Source: Candidatus Apopatocola equi (GTDB lineage Bacteria > Bacillota > Clostridia > Oscillospirales > Oscillospiraceae). From it: a DNA stretch of 12,857 nucleotides. Made by a program: the position numbers and the translations under genes. The DNA is taken from NCBI GenBank assembly GCA_018065965.1, contig JAGHSH010000059.1:1-12857 (forward strand), given 5' to 3'. This document shows, in pieces, positions 6,432 to 12,857 of the stretch. How positions within the stretch are numbered: position 1 is the stretch's first letter; the number at the start of each line of letters is the position of its first letter. A model generated the notes under the pieces. The model made no database searches. It worked only from the letters and a program-made list of their open reading frames with translations, and was not told the origin of the DNA.

Positions 6432-7859
6432 TTATTCGTCCTCCGGCGCGGGGAGCATATCGGCCTTGCGCACGGTCATCAGATCGTCCCGGGTGGGATT
6501 TTCCATGGCCGCTACCCGGTTGGCCTGCCGGGAGATCATGTCCTCAAAGCGGTTGCGCACATCGCGGCCGTTGCCGAAGTTTTCGTCCCGGCTCTCATAC
6601 ATATCGTTGAAATATTCCACCGCAAAGGCCTCGGCCTCCTCATCGAGGGTGTAGCCGCCCTTTTTGCAGTTGTTTTTGAACATGGCCAGCAGCTGTTCGC
6701 CGGTGTAGTCGGGGAAATAGAGATACTTGTTGAAGCGGCTCTGGAGTCCGGGGTTGGAGTTGATGAAGCCCTCCATGGGCTCATCGTAGCCCGCCACGAT
6801 AACGATGAGGTCGCTGCGGTGATCCTCCATGGCCTTGAGGATGGTCTCGATGGCCTCCCGGCCGAAATCGTTTTCACCGCCGGAGGACAGGGAATAGGCC
6901 TCGTCGATGAAAAGCACGCCGCCCAGCGCAGACTGGATGACCTCCTGGGTCTTCAGGGCGGTCTGACCCACATAGCCCGCCACCAGACCGGAGCGGTCTA
7001 CCTCCACCAGCTGGCCCTTGCTCAGCACGCCGATGGCGGCGTAGATGCCCGAGAGCAGCCGCGCCACGGTGGTCTTGCCGGTGCCGGGGTTGCCCATAAA
7101 GACCATGTGCAGGCTCATGGCGGCGTTGGGCAGGCCGTTTTCCTCCCGGAGCCTGCGCACCTTGATGAGGTTGATGAGACTCTTCACGTCCTTCTTGACG
7201 GTCTCCAGACCGATGAGCCCCTCCAGCTGCTCCATGAGCTCGTCCAGCGAGGGCTTGGGCTGCTCCTCTGCGGCGGCGCTGCCGCTGCTCTGCCCGCTCT
7301 CCCCGGCCACAGTGGCAGAGGCGTTCTTCACGGTGAAGGGCTGCTCGCCGGTGGTCACGAACTCGGCGGCATTGAGGGGGGACTTGCTCTTCTTCACGCC
7401 CGCCCCGTCGCAGATGGCGGAGAGCTTGTCCGTGCAGTCGGTGATGTAATCGGCCTCGGCGGCGGTGACCTCATCGTCGGCAGCGGCCAGATAGAGCAGA
7501 ATATTGGTCAGCATCCGCACGAAGGTGCGGGAGCTTTCCGTGCCGCGGCGGGCGTCCTGCTCGGTGAGATTCCAGAAAAACAGCGGCGGCAGGAAGGCTC
7601 CGGCGGAGCATACCTTTTCCGTCAGCTCCCAGAGCAGCCAGCGGCGGGGCTTGGCGCCCTTGGAATAGAGCTGGTTGGCGGCCTCCACATGAGCCTCGCC
7701 GATGGCGGGGCTGCCCTTCCAAAGGCCCAGAGCGCAGTTGGTGATGAACTCGTCCAGCTCATCGGCGAGTCCCCGGCCCGCGGCCTTGTAAAAGGCTTCG
7801 GTGTTGGCGATATAGGTCTTGTGCAGCTCCTCGGCGGAGCGCTTCCACGGCGTAGGCAT
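6432..7859 (-). CDS. CbxX/SpoVK-type AAA+ ATPase with TerB-like N-terminal region
   Basis: The 475-residue protein is a AAA+ ATPase of the CbxX/CfxQ (CbbX, SpoVK) group, cytosolic ring-forming remodelling enzymes. The AAA module lies at about 215-440: Walker A GNPGTGKTT (256-264), a pore-loop-like AGYVGQT (294-300), Walker B VLFIDEAYSL (D319, E320), sensor 1 region VIVAGYDEPM (354-362), arginine finger SRF (R375) and sensor 2 GNGRDVRNRF (R432). The N-terminal 150 residues are helical, and LLYLAAADDEVTAAEADYI (121-139) resembles the acidic metal-binding helices of TerB-like domains; the two parts are joined by a Ser/Gly/Ala/Glu-rich linker (about 180-202). The substrate is not known. The start is fixed by AAGGAGG eight bases before ATG, behind a TATAAT promoter. 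It is transcribed ahead of dnaG but separated from it by terminator hairpins. Confidence 0.88.
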   Translation of the reverse strand: MPTPWKRSAEELHKTYIANTEAFYKAAGRGLADELDEFITNCALGLWKGSPAIGEAHVEAANQLYSKGAKPRRWLLWELTEKVCSAGAFLPPLFFWNLTEQDARRGTESSRTFVRMLTNILLYLAAADDEVTAAEADYITDCTDKLSAICDGAGVKKSKSPLNAAEFVTTGEQPFTVKNASATVAGESGQSSGSAAAEEQPKPSLDELMEQLEGLIGLETVKKDVKSLINLIKVRRLREENGLPNAAMSLHMVFMGNPGTGKTTVARLLSGIYAAIGVLSKGQLVEVDRSGLVAGYVGQTALKTQEVIQSALGGVLFIDEAYSLSSGGENDFGREAIETILKAMEDHRSDLIVIVAGYDEPMEGFINSNPGLQSRFNKYLYFPDYTGEQLLAMFKNNCKKGGYTLDEEAEAFAVEYFNDMYESRDENFGNGRDVRNRFEDMISRQANRVAAMENPTRDDLMTVRKADMLPAPEDE

Positions 7860-7892
7860 GAACAGAGCCTCCTTGGTGTGTTTTTTCTTCTG

Positions 7893-7921
7893 ATTATAAC
7901 GCTCCGGCGGGAAAATGGAAA
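7893..7921 (-). promoter_or_regulatory. Promoter of the AAA+ ATPase gene
   Basis: On the minus strand TTTCCA (7921-7916), a 17-base spacer and a perfect TATAAT (7898-7893) form a vegetative promoter with a leader of about 26 bases to the ATG. By readthrough it may also feed dnaG and rpoD. Confidence 0.6.
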
Positions 7922-8033
7922 GACCCTATTTCAAAAAAGCTGCGGCGGCGGGCGCTTGACAGCTGTGGTAAAATAAAAAGAACACCGTATGCACAGACCC
8001 GCGGAAGCAACGGTGATCAAAGGAGGAAAAAAT

Positions 8034-8660
8034 ATGAAGCGCTTATTCGGCGATATGAAAATGAGTTGGCTTACGGTGATCCTGTTCGCAGTGGCGGCAG
8101 GCGTATATACGGGCGTGATGATGCTGATCCCGGCGCTGGCGGACACCTCCTTTCAGGACATCGGGATCAGCTACGAATGGTGGGTCATTTTTGCGGTCAT
8201 CATCGTGGTAAACTGCGGGAAGAGCTGGGAGGCCATGCTGAAATGCTTTGTGTTCTTCCTCATCAGCCAGCCGATGGTTTATCTGGTGGAGATCCTCTCC
8301 GGCTCTCTGTCCTTTGATATGGGCTGGTATTACTACCGCAGCATCTGGCTCCCCATGACGATGCTGACGCTGCCCGGCGGCTTTATTGCCTGCTTCTGCA
8401 AGCAGCAGAACATTCTGGGCGGAACCGTCCTCGGCCTTGGGAACACGATCCAGGCGGTGATGGCGCTCCATTATTTCAATGCGGCGATGAAGAGCTTCCC
8501 GCACCATATCCTCAGCGCCCTTGTCTGTGTGGGCTCGATGCTGATCATGAGCTTCTGCATCCAGAAAGAGCGGAAGTACCGCCTGCTCTCGCTCCTCCTG
8601 CCCGCCGTCCTCTCGGCCGTGCTGCTGGTGCTGCTGAAGGTGACCGGAAGGGTGATTTGA
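8034..8660 (+). CDS. Polytopic membrane protein of unknown function
   Basis: The 208-residue product is an integral membrane protein with about six to seven hydrophobic segments (near 12-33, 49-62, 68-88, 104-122, 129-147, 156-176 and 183-201). The short connecting loops and a basic stretch at QKERKYR (177-183) suggest that the loop before the last segment is cytoplasmic. I do not recognise the family; nothing marks a transporter motif, protease or acyltransferase. The start at 8034 is chosen over the in-frame ATG at 7989 because AGGAGG stands seven bases before it and MKRLFGDMKMSW is a typical cytoplasmic N-terminus. It is monocistronic, ended by a strong hairpin, and GC-rich like the rest of the chromosome. 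A TTGACA at 7956 lies upstream but has no well-spaced -10. Confidence 0.8.
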   Translation: MKRLFGDMKMSWLTVILFAVAAGVYTGVMMLIPALADTSFQDIGISYEWWVIFAVIIVVNCGKSWEAMLKCFVFFLISQPMVYLVEILSGSLSFDMGWYYYRSIWLPMTMLTLPGGFIACFCKQQNILGGTVLGLGNTIQAVMALHYFNAAMKSFPHHILSALVCVGSMLIMSFCIQKERKYRLLSLLLPAVLSAVLLVLLKVTGRVI

Positions 8661-8697
8661 GGGGGGAAATGGCGGGAGAGAATTGGAGTATAAGATG

Positions 8698-8731
8698 ACA
8701 GCCGACCGGGAGAACCGATCGGCTGTTTTTT
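8698..8731 (+). terminator. Terminator of the membrane-protein gene
   Basis: ACAGCCGACCGG (8698-8709) pairs with CCGATCGGCTGT (8715-8726) with one mismatch around a GAGAA loop, followed by six T residues. The AT-rich island starts directly behind it. Confidence 0.85.
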
Positions 8732-8749
8732 GTTTCTGGAATAACGCCT

Positions 8750-8798
8750 TTTATAGAATATGTCTTGAACATACAGACATGTTATGGTATTCTATAAA
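8750..8798. repeat. Nested inverted repeats around the island promoter (operator-like)
   Basis: TTTATAGAATA (8750-8760) is repeated in inverted form as TATTCTATAAA (8788-8798), eleven perfect bases flanking the promoter. Inside lie two more inverted pairs: ATGTCT/AGACAT (8760-8765 and 8775-8780) and AACAT/ATGTT (8768-8772 and 8779-8783). The right arm of the outer repeat covers the -10 element, so a bound dimer or a supercoil-induced cruciform would control the promoter. The regulator is unknown and none is encoded next to it. Confidence 0.6.
8765..8793 (+). promoter_or_regulatory. Promoter of the two-gene secreted island
   Basis: TTGAAC (8765-8770), a 17-base spacer and TATTCT (8788-8793) with an upstream TG (extended -10) make a plausible vegetative promoter about 30 bases before the GTG start of the first island gene. 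It is embedded in nested inverted repeats. Confidence 0.55.
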
Positions 8799-8828
8799 TT
8801 ACATAGATATAAAGGGGTGTTGGAAAAG

Positions 8829-10583
8829 GTGAAAAACCGGAGCAAAAGAGCAGTAGCTGTGCTCCTGCTTTGCACAATTCTAATGTCAATGGTTCCATTT
8901 GCTTCTGCCGAAGGAAAAATGATGACAACCAGCAAACAACAGAGCGCTATCGCTATGCTGAATTATCTGACTGTACTATCGCAGGAGATTGATGATTCAG
9001 CAAACAGCAGACTCTATTTGGACAATGTGTATGATGCCATTGAGAATAATCTCAATCCCAACGCGCTCGATAGTGATTCGTTAGCTCAGGCACAAAAGTT
9101 GCTCGATACTATTCACGGATATCAGAACATTGAGACGAGAAGAGAAAGACTGCAATATATCTATGAACAGAATCAGGCAAAAGCAATTCAAAAAGCAATT
9201 CCGAATCCTGTGAGTGTCCTAAATCTGGTTCAGTCCGGAAGCCCGGCAAAGGCGTTGATCTCTGTGGTGTTTATGGCTGTTGATGCAAAAAACAGCTATG
9301 ATGCTTATGTGAGCGAAACCGAGAGTAAATATATGCAGGATGGTTGGATGCTGGATAAGGCAGCAGCAAAAAATCTCCATGAGAGTCGTTCAGATGCATT
9401 TGGTTATATGGTTGAGATGTGTCAGAAAAATGATCTTGATGGAAAGTTTGCATTGAACAAAACTTCTGTGAAAGAGTTTGTTACATGGGAAAAGAAAACA
9501 AACGTCAAAAGCAGAATACTCTTTTTTGAAAATAACCAGAGCACCTATGAAGCTTACGGAAAATATTGGCTAGTACTTGCTGAAAGTTATTATGAGAACG
9601 GAGCTTACAAGAAATGTCTGAGCGCTCTTGATCATTATGAGGGCATGAATATTAATATTTTCCGGAAAGATCATGACCTGGCCAAAGCGGTGGTCATTGG
9701 TCTTGCGGCTGCGGGAGAAATCAAAAAAGACGAAGAGTATATCGAACTGGCTAAACATTATCTGGAGATTATCAAAGCCAATATCGAAACAAATGACTGG
9801 GCTTTGCGATATGTTGCTGCTCAAACCTATGCAGATCTATATTCGAGAACGAGCAATACTGTGTTTTTGAAAGACGCCTATGAGTGTGCAAAGGAAAATG
9901 TCAACTATTTGATGAATTATCAGATCGAGAAGAACAAGGAATATCTCGAAGAACCGAAGAAGCAGGATATCGGGAAGTACGACTCTGATAAGACAAAAAA
10001 AGAGAAAAAGGCTTATAACAAGTGGCTGGAGGAGGAAAGAGAAAAGGAACTGCCGCCTGCATACCAGCCTTTAGTGGTAAACTGTCAGCTTCTGTTCTCT
10101 GTGGCTGAAGAACTGGGAATATCCAAAGAAAAGAAAGCTGATATAGACGGATTGCTTCATGATAAGGGGGCAATGCTGTTTTACAATTCCCAGCTGGATA
10201 ACAAATTCCGTTTCAGCGAAAAAAAGGATTTAACAGCAGCCAGCATTTCCTTTAATGGAAAGAAAATCGAGATTCCTGCTTCTCTTCTTGAGCAGGATAC
10301 TGCCGTTCGAGTAACGGTTACAAGCGACGGAAAAGACACGCTTTTTGAAGATTGGACTCTGTCTAAAGTAGAAAGAGGAAAGGAAACATCGGTAGATCAC
10401 TTTATTGCTGAATATGAAAGCAAGAGCATTAAAAAAGCAGAGTTTTCCGACGGAGACAAAGTAACCGTTGAGCTTGTTCCGGCCAAAGAAAGCGTTTGCG
10501 AACCTGTAACGTATTTTTTTAAGGTATCCGTAACAAAAAGGCTGAAAACGCTGTCTGACACGAAATTCATTTTGGAGAACTGA
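8829..10583 (+). CDS. Large exported helical/TPR-like protein of unknown function
   Basis: GTG at 8829 is the best start: AAAGGGG lies 11 bases upstream and the 584-residue product then begins with a textbook signal peptide (basic MKNRSKRAV, hydrophobic core, cleavage after ASA at 27). An in-frame ATG at 8784 would add 15 residues inside the promoter. The mature part is mostly alpha-helical up to about 460; AYGKYWLVLAESYYENGAYK (242-261), the helices that follow it and RYVAAQTYADLYS (327-339) resemble tetratricopeptide repeats, and a Lys/Glu-rich segment (368-408) is likely coiled or extended. About 465-575 looks like a beta-rich domain with a VRVTVTSDG strand and a VTYFFKVSVT strand near the end. 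No LPXTG, lipobox or C-terminal anchor is seen, so it is presumably secreted or wall-associated. Base composition is clearly more AT-rich than the flanking genes. Only two bases separate it from the next gene. I do not recognise the family. Confidence 0.88.
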   Translation: MKNRSKRAVAVLLLCTILMSMVPFASAEGKMMTTSKQQSAIAMLNYLTVLSQEIDDSANSRLYLDNVYDAIENNLNPNALDSDSLAQAQKLLDTIHGYQNIETRRERLQYIYEQNQAKAIQKAIPNPVSVLNLVQSGSPAKALISVVFMAVDAKNSYDAYVSETESKYMQDGWMLDKAAAKNLHESRSDAFGYMVEMCQKNDLDGKFALNKTSVKEFVTWEKKTNVKSRILFFENNQSTYEAYGKYWLVLAESYYENGAYKKCLSALDHYEGMNINIFRKDHDLAKAVVIGLAAAGEIKKDEEYIELAKHYLEIIKANIETNDWALRYVAAQTYADLYSRTSNTVFLKDAYECAKENVNYLMNYQIEKNKEYLEEPKKQDIGKYDSDKTKKEKKAYNKWLEEEREKELPPAYQPLVVNCQLLFSVAEELGISKEKKADIDGLLHDKGAMLFYNSQLDNKFRFSEKKDLTAASISFNGKKIEIPASLLEQDTAVRVTVTSDGKDTLFEDWTLSKVERGKETSVDHFIAEYESKSIKKAEFSDGDKVTVELVPAKESVCEPVTYFFKVSVTKRLKTLSDTKFILEN

Positions 10584-10585
10584 CC

Positions 10586-11482
10586 ATGAAGCTACGGAGA
10601 CTCGTTTCGCTCTGTCTAATGTTTACACTTATTGTAAGTGCACTGATATTAGATGCGGAAGCGCACCAAACGGCAAGAGAACATGACAGTGATCTGGAAA
10701 GAATATTGTTCGGAACGGGTTTTTCAAAGTATAAAAGCGAAAAAGTCAAGATAAAAGTTGAAAGTCTGGAGTCTGCATCGTATCTTACTATTGACCAGTT
10801 TGGTGGGAAAGGGCGGGATACTTTTTCGAATTTGAAGGAAAATAAAATGATTCCGCTCACTTTGAAATTTGACGATATTAATTACTCTGTGCTTCCAGGT
10901 TCCAAAATAAATACTTCTGCAACAAACCACAGAAAGTTTACCCATCAGGGATGGGAAAGAGATTATTCTGCATCGAGCAAAGAAGCAGCAAAATTCTGGA
11001 ATACCAGAAGGAAAATTCTTCTGAGTACAGTGAACTCTATCTTTGGCTTTGATAAGGTCGCTCTGTTTGGCTACAGTGAAAAAACTGAAAGTATGGCTGG
11101 AATCATCTACTATGCCCACATTTTAGGCGATTTCTATGAGGCCGATAACAGCAAAAAGATTAATCTGCTTCCGGATTTGGCTGGGACACACTCCACCGAT
11201 CAGGACAAAAACTATGATGTGGTTACTTCTCTCCAGAAGTATGTTGAGATATTGTTCGGAGAACAGAAGAATTCATACGAGTATAAGCAACTCATACGTG
11301 GACTGGAAGAAGTTCAAAAAAAGGCAGGTAAGCTGGTGCAGTCTGCCGGCGGGGTAAATACAGACGAAGAATTTGCAGAGTATCACGGGTACGCAGAAGA
11401 AATTCTGGAATTGCTTCAGAACCACTTGCCCATACTTTTGAAAAACGAGGACTTTTTTGCTAAACAGTTTTTTCCTGAATAA
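10586..11482 (+). CDS. Exported protein with His/Asp motifs, possible metal-dependent hydrolase
   Basis: The 298-residue product starts with a signal peptide (MKLRRLVSLC, hydrophobic core to about 21, likely cut after AEA at 26), so the mature protein begins close to H27. Conserved-looking His/Asp groups are HQTAREHDSD (H27, H33, D34, D36), HRKFTHQGW (H115, H120) and YYAHILGDFYEAD (H178, D182, D187). The HxxxD spacing in HILGD resembles the HYLGD motif of zinc-dependent phospholipase C and S1/P1-type nucleases, whose mature N-terminus also supplies a metal ligand; this is an analogy, not an identification. The rest is mainly helical. GGAG lies eight bases before ATG, and the start sits two bases behind the stop of the upstream gene, so both are surely co-translated. 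AT-rich like its partner. Followed by a strong terminator. An uncharacterised family is most likely. Confidence 0.87.
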   Translation: MKLRRLVSLCLMFTLIVSALILDAEAHQTAREHDSDLERILFGTGFSKYKSEKVKIKVESLESASYLTIDQFGGKGRDTFSNLKENKMIPLTLKFDDINYSVLPGSKINTSATNHRKFTHQGWERDYSASSKEAAKFWNTRRKILLSTVNSIFGFDKVALFGYSEKTESMAGIIYYAHILGDFYEADNSKKINLLPDLAGTHSTDQDKNYDVVTSLQKYVEILFGEQKNSYEYKQLIRGLEEVQKKAGKLVQSAGGVNTDEEFAEYHGYAEEILELLQNHLPILLKNEDFFAKQFFPE

Positions 11483-11508
11483 GCCGCGTGAAAAAAACTA
11501 TACCCGAC

Positions 11509-11544
11509 AACAGGCGACAGGCTCCCCCCTGCCGTCTGTTTTTT
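11509..11544 (+). terminator. Terminator of the island operon
   Basis: AACAGGCGACAGG (11509-11521) pairs with CCTGCCGTCTGTT (11528-11540) with one wobble and one mismatch, followed by six T residues. It closes the two-gene operon and marks the right edge of the AT-rich stretch. Confidence 0.85.
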
Positions 11545-11553
11545 ATGCACAGA

Positions 11554-11582
11554 TTGCATTTCCGCCGGAACTGGTGTATACT
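11554..11582 (+). promoter_or_regulatory. Promoter of the phosphatase/DUF2284 pair
   Basis: TTGCAT (11554-11559), a 17-base spacer and TATACT (11577-11582) form a vegetative promoter 29 bases before the phosphatase start codon. Confidence 0.6.
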
Positions 11583-11611
11583 GGAACAAACAACCCCCGG
11601 AGGTACGGCCT

Positions 11612-12070
11612 ATGCTGCGTATCCTTTTCATCTGCCACGGCAATATCTGCCGCAGTCCCATGGCGGAATATCTCTTTGCGGACATGCTCCGGAAGGCGGG
11701 GCTGGATGACCGCGTGTCCGCGGCCTCGGCGGCGGTGTCCGACGAGGAGGAGGGCAACGACATGAACTATCCTGCCCGGCTGGAGCTCACAAGGCGCGGC
11801 ATCCCGGCTCCGCCGCGCGCCGCCCGGCAGATGACCGCCGAGGACGGCGAGCGCTTCGACCGGCTCATCTGCATGGATCGGGGCAACCTGAGCCGCATGG
11901 AGCGGATCGCGCCCCGGGCCAAAGAGAAAATGTCCCTGCTGCTGAGCCACTGCGGCGAGAACGGCAGCGTGGCCGATCCCTGGTATACCCATAACTACGG
12001 CGAAGCCTTCCGCGACATCGAGCGGGGCTGCCTCGGCCTGCTGGAAGAAATCAAAGGAGAACTGCTATGA
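11612..12070 (+). CDS. Low-molecular-weight protein-tyrosine phosphatase
   Basis: The 152-residue cytosolic enzyme removes phosphate from tyrosine (and possibly arginine) residues by a cysteine-phosphate intermediate. The P-loop CHGNICRSP is at the extreme N-terminus, with nucleophile C8 and R14 in the C-x5-R pattern, followed by MAEYLFADML as usual. The general-acid loop is DPWY (D122, P123). Length matches the family. ATG at 11612 has CCGGAGG eight bases upstream. The last codons overlap the next gene (ATGA), so the two products are translationally coupled. In Firmicutes such enzymes often work with tyrosine or arginine kinases, but none is encoded here, so the target is unknown. Confidence 0.95.
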   Translation: MLRILFICHGNICRSPMAEYLFADMLRKAGLDDRVSAASAAVSDEEEGNDMNYPARLELTRRGIPAPPRAARQMTAEDGERFDRLICMDRGNLSRMERIAPRAKEKMSLLLSHCGENGSVADPWYTHNYGEAFRDIERGCLGLLEEIKGELL

Positions 12071-12600
12071 ACCGCGAAGCCATTGAAGAAAAGCTGGGCG
12101 AGCTGCCCATTGTGCAGTATGAGTGGATCGACAGCTCGGAGCTGATGTTCACCGAGCGCATCCGCCATATCTGCTCCACCGAATGCCCCATGTACAACAC
12201 CACCTGGGCCTGCCCGCCGGCCGTGGGCACCGTGGAGGAGTGCAAAAGCCGCTGCCTGTGCTATCCCCACGCCCTCATGTTCACCACCATGGTCGAGGTT
12301 CGTGACATCGCCGACATTCAGGCCTGTCTGGACACCCGCGCCGACCACGAGGAAGTCGCCCACGCGGTGTCTGACCTCATCCGCGCCCAGGGCTGCAGCA
12401 CCATGACCCTCTCCACCGAGGCCTGCCACATCTGCGAGAAGTGCGCCTGGCCCGACGGCCCCTGCCGCCACCCGGACAAAATGTTCCCCTGCGTGGAGTC
12501 CCACGGCATCATGGCCACCGACATAGCCGAGAAATACGGCATCGACTTTATCGGCGGCAACGTGGTCACCTGGTTTTCCCTGGTGTTCTATAAAGAATAA
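12067..12600 (+). CDS. DUF2284-type cysteine-rich metal-binding protein
   Basis: The 177-residue cytosolic protein carries 13 cysteines in a DUF2284-like arrangement: C36-x3-C40, then TTWACPP (C49), C59, C63 and C65, and the cluster C120-x2-C123-x2-C126 followed by C133 in DGPCRHP and C142. The family is predicted to bind metal, possibly an iron-sulfur cluster; no reaction is established. The TTWACPP and WPDGPCRHP strings are the strongest landmarks. The start overlaps the phosphatase stop by ATGA, and GGAGA six bases upstream can drive it. Full length by comparison with the family, ended by a strong hairpin 13 bases behind its stop. Why it is coupled to a phosphatase is unclear; redox-sensitive control of the phosphatase is one guess. 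Confidence 0.85.
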   Translation: MNREAIEEKLGELPIVQYEWIDSSELMFTERIRHICSTECPMYNTTWACPPAVGTVEECKSRCLCYPHALMFTTMVEVRDIADIQACLDTRADHEEVAHAVSDLIRAQGCSTMTLSTEACHICEKCAWPDGPCRHPDKMFPCVESHGIMATDIAEKYGIDFIGGNVVTWFSLVFYKE

Positions 12601-12612
12601 TATTCCTGCACG

Positions 12613-12653
12613 AAAACGGGTTCGCCGCAAATTCTGCGGCGAACCCGTTTTTT
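12613..12653. terminator. Perfect bidirectional terminator between convergent genes
   Basis: AAAACGGGTTCGCCGCA (12613-12629) pairs perfectly with TGCGGCGAACCCGTTTT (12635-12651), a 17-base-pair stem with A and T tracts on both sides. It ends the phosphatase/DUF2284 operon and the opposing acetyltransferase gene. Confidence 0.9.
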
Positions 12654-12666
12654 GATCGTCTTACCC

Positions 12667-12857
12667 TCAGACCGGCAGACGCAGACGCAGCAGCGGCTCC
12701 AGCGCCCCCGGCTCCGTGCCGCAGACGGTGAAGCCCAGCTTCTCATAAAAGCCCAGCGCCGGATTGCCCCGGGCGGTGCAGAGCTGCAGCTCCCGGCGGC
12801 CCAGCTCCCGGGCACGCTCTGCCGCAGCGGCGATCAGAAATCTGCCCAGCCCATGCC
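12667..12857 (-). CDS. GNAT-family N-acetyltransferase, C-terminal part only
   Basis: The frame runs in from beyond the window and gives 62 readable residues starting HGLGRFLIAAAAERARELG. The first residues match the acetyl-CoA pyrophosphate-binding helix of GNAT enzymes (G-x-G-R with a following long helix), and GNPALGFYEKLGF is the classic motif B that follows the cofactor pocket. Such enzymes transfer an acetyl group to an amine of a small molecule or protein; the substrate cannot be told from this end. The stop is TGA at 12669-12667, 14 bases from the shared terminator stem. The start lies outside the window. Confidence 0.85.
   Translation of the reverse strand, partial: HGLGRFLIAAAAERARELGRRELQLCTARGNPALGFYEKLGFTVCGTEPGALEPLLRLRLPV

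Noticed and set aside
7956..7974. TTGACA plus TAAAAT as promoter of the membrane-protein gene
   Set aside because: The spacer is only seven bases, far too short for a vegetative promoter; the real promoter was not identified.
8765..8785. LexA-type operator in the island promoter
   Set aside because: GAAC is present, but GTTC is not found at the four-base spacing needed.
8661..11600. Insertion sequence, prophage or integrative element carrying the AT-rich pair
   Set aside because: No transposase, integrase, terminal inverted repeats or flanking direct repeats were seen; transfer is suggested by composition only.
1..12857. CRISPR array or rRNA genes
   Set aside because: No regularly spaced repeats and no rRNA-like conserved stretches on either strand.

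Overview
The window looks like part of the chromosome of a high-GC, anaerobic, low-oxygen-adapted Firmicute (Clostridia, probably Oscillospiraceae-like). The pointers are a two-component SufC/SufB-type Fe-S scaffold pair, a clostridial-type primary sigma factor next to primase, strong AGGAGG ribosome binding sites, and TTGACA/TATAAT-like promoters. The taxonomic call is inference. Bases 1 to about 200 are G-homopolymer-rich, low-complexity sequence that looks like a bad contig end.

Layout. (1) 216-1888, minus strand: a SufC-like ATPase and a SufB-like scaffold with ATGA overlap. The ATPase reading frame carries a TAG stop exactly at its Walker A lysine. (2) 2023-2877, plus strand: a membrane-anchored VanY/M15-fold protein whose zinc and catalytic residues are mostly replaced, so probably a pseudo-peptidase. 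It is divergent from the suf pair and their promoters overlap. (3) 2992-7859, minus strand: in order of transcription, a TerB-like/CbxX-type AAA+ ATPase, dnaG, rpoD and a 60-residue protein. This is a macromolecular-synthesis cluster with a strong terminator between the ATPase and dnaG. (4) 8034-8660, plus strand: an orphan polytopic membrane protein. (5) 8750-11544, plus strand: a clearly AT-rich island with its own promoter, nested palindromes, two tightly coupled secreted-protein genes and a terminator. This is the best candidate for an undescribed system: a large helical/TPR-like exported protein plus an exported protein with a His/Asp pattern that hints at a metal hydrolase. (6) 11612-12600, plus strand: a low-molecular-weight phosphotyrosine phosphatase overlapping a DUF2284-type Cys-rich metal-binding protein. 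(7) 12667 to the window end, minus strand: the C-terminal part of a GNAT acetyltransferase, convergent on a shared bidirectional terminator.

How they work together: the dnaG-rpoD cluster serves replication and transcription, and suf serves Fe-S assembly. The island pair is presumably co-secreted and acts at or outside the cell surface. No RNA genes, CRISPR arrays, transposases or integrases were found. Long open frames antisense to sufB, sufC, rpoD, dnaG and the ATPase gene are GC-driven shadows.
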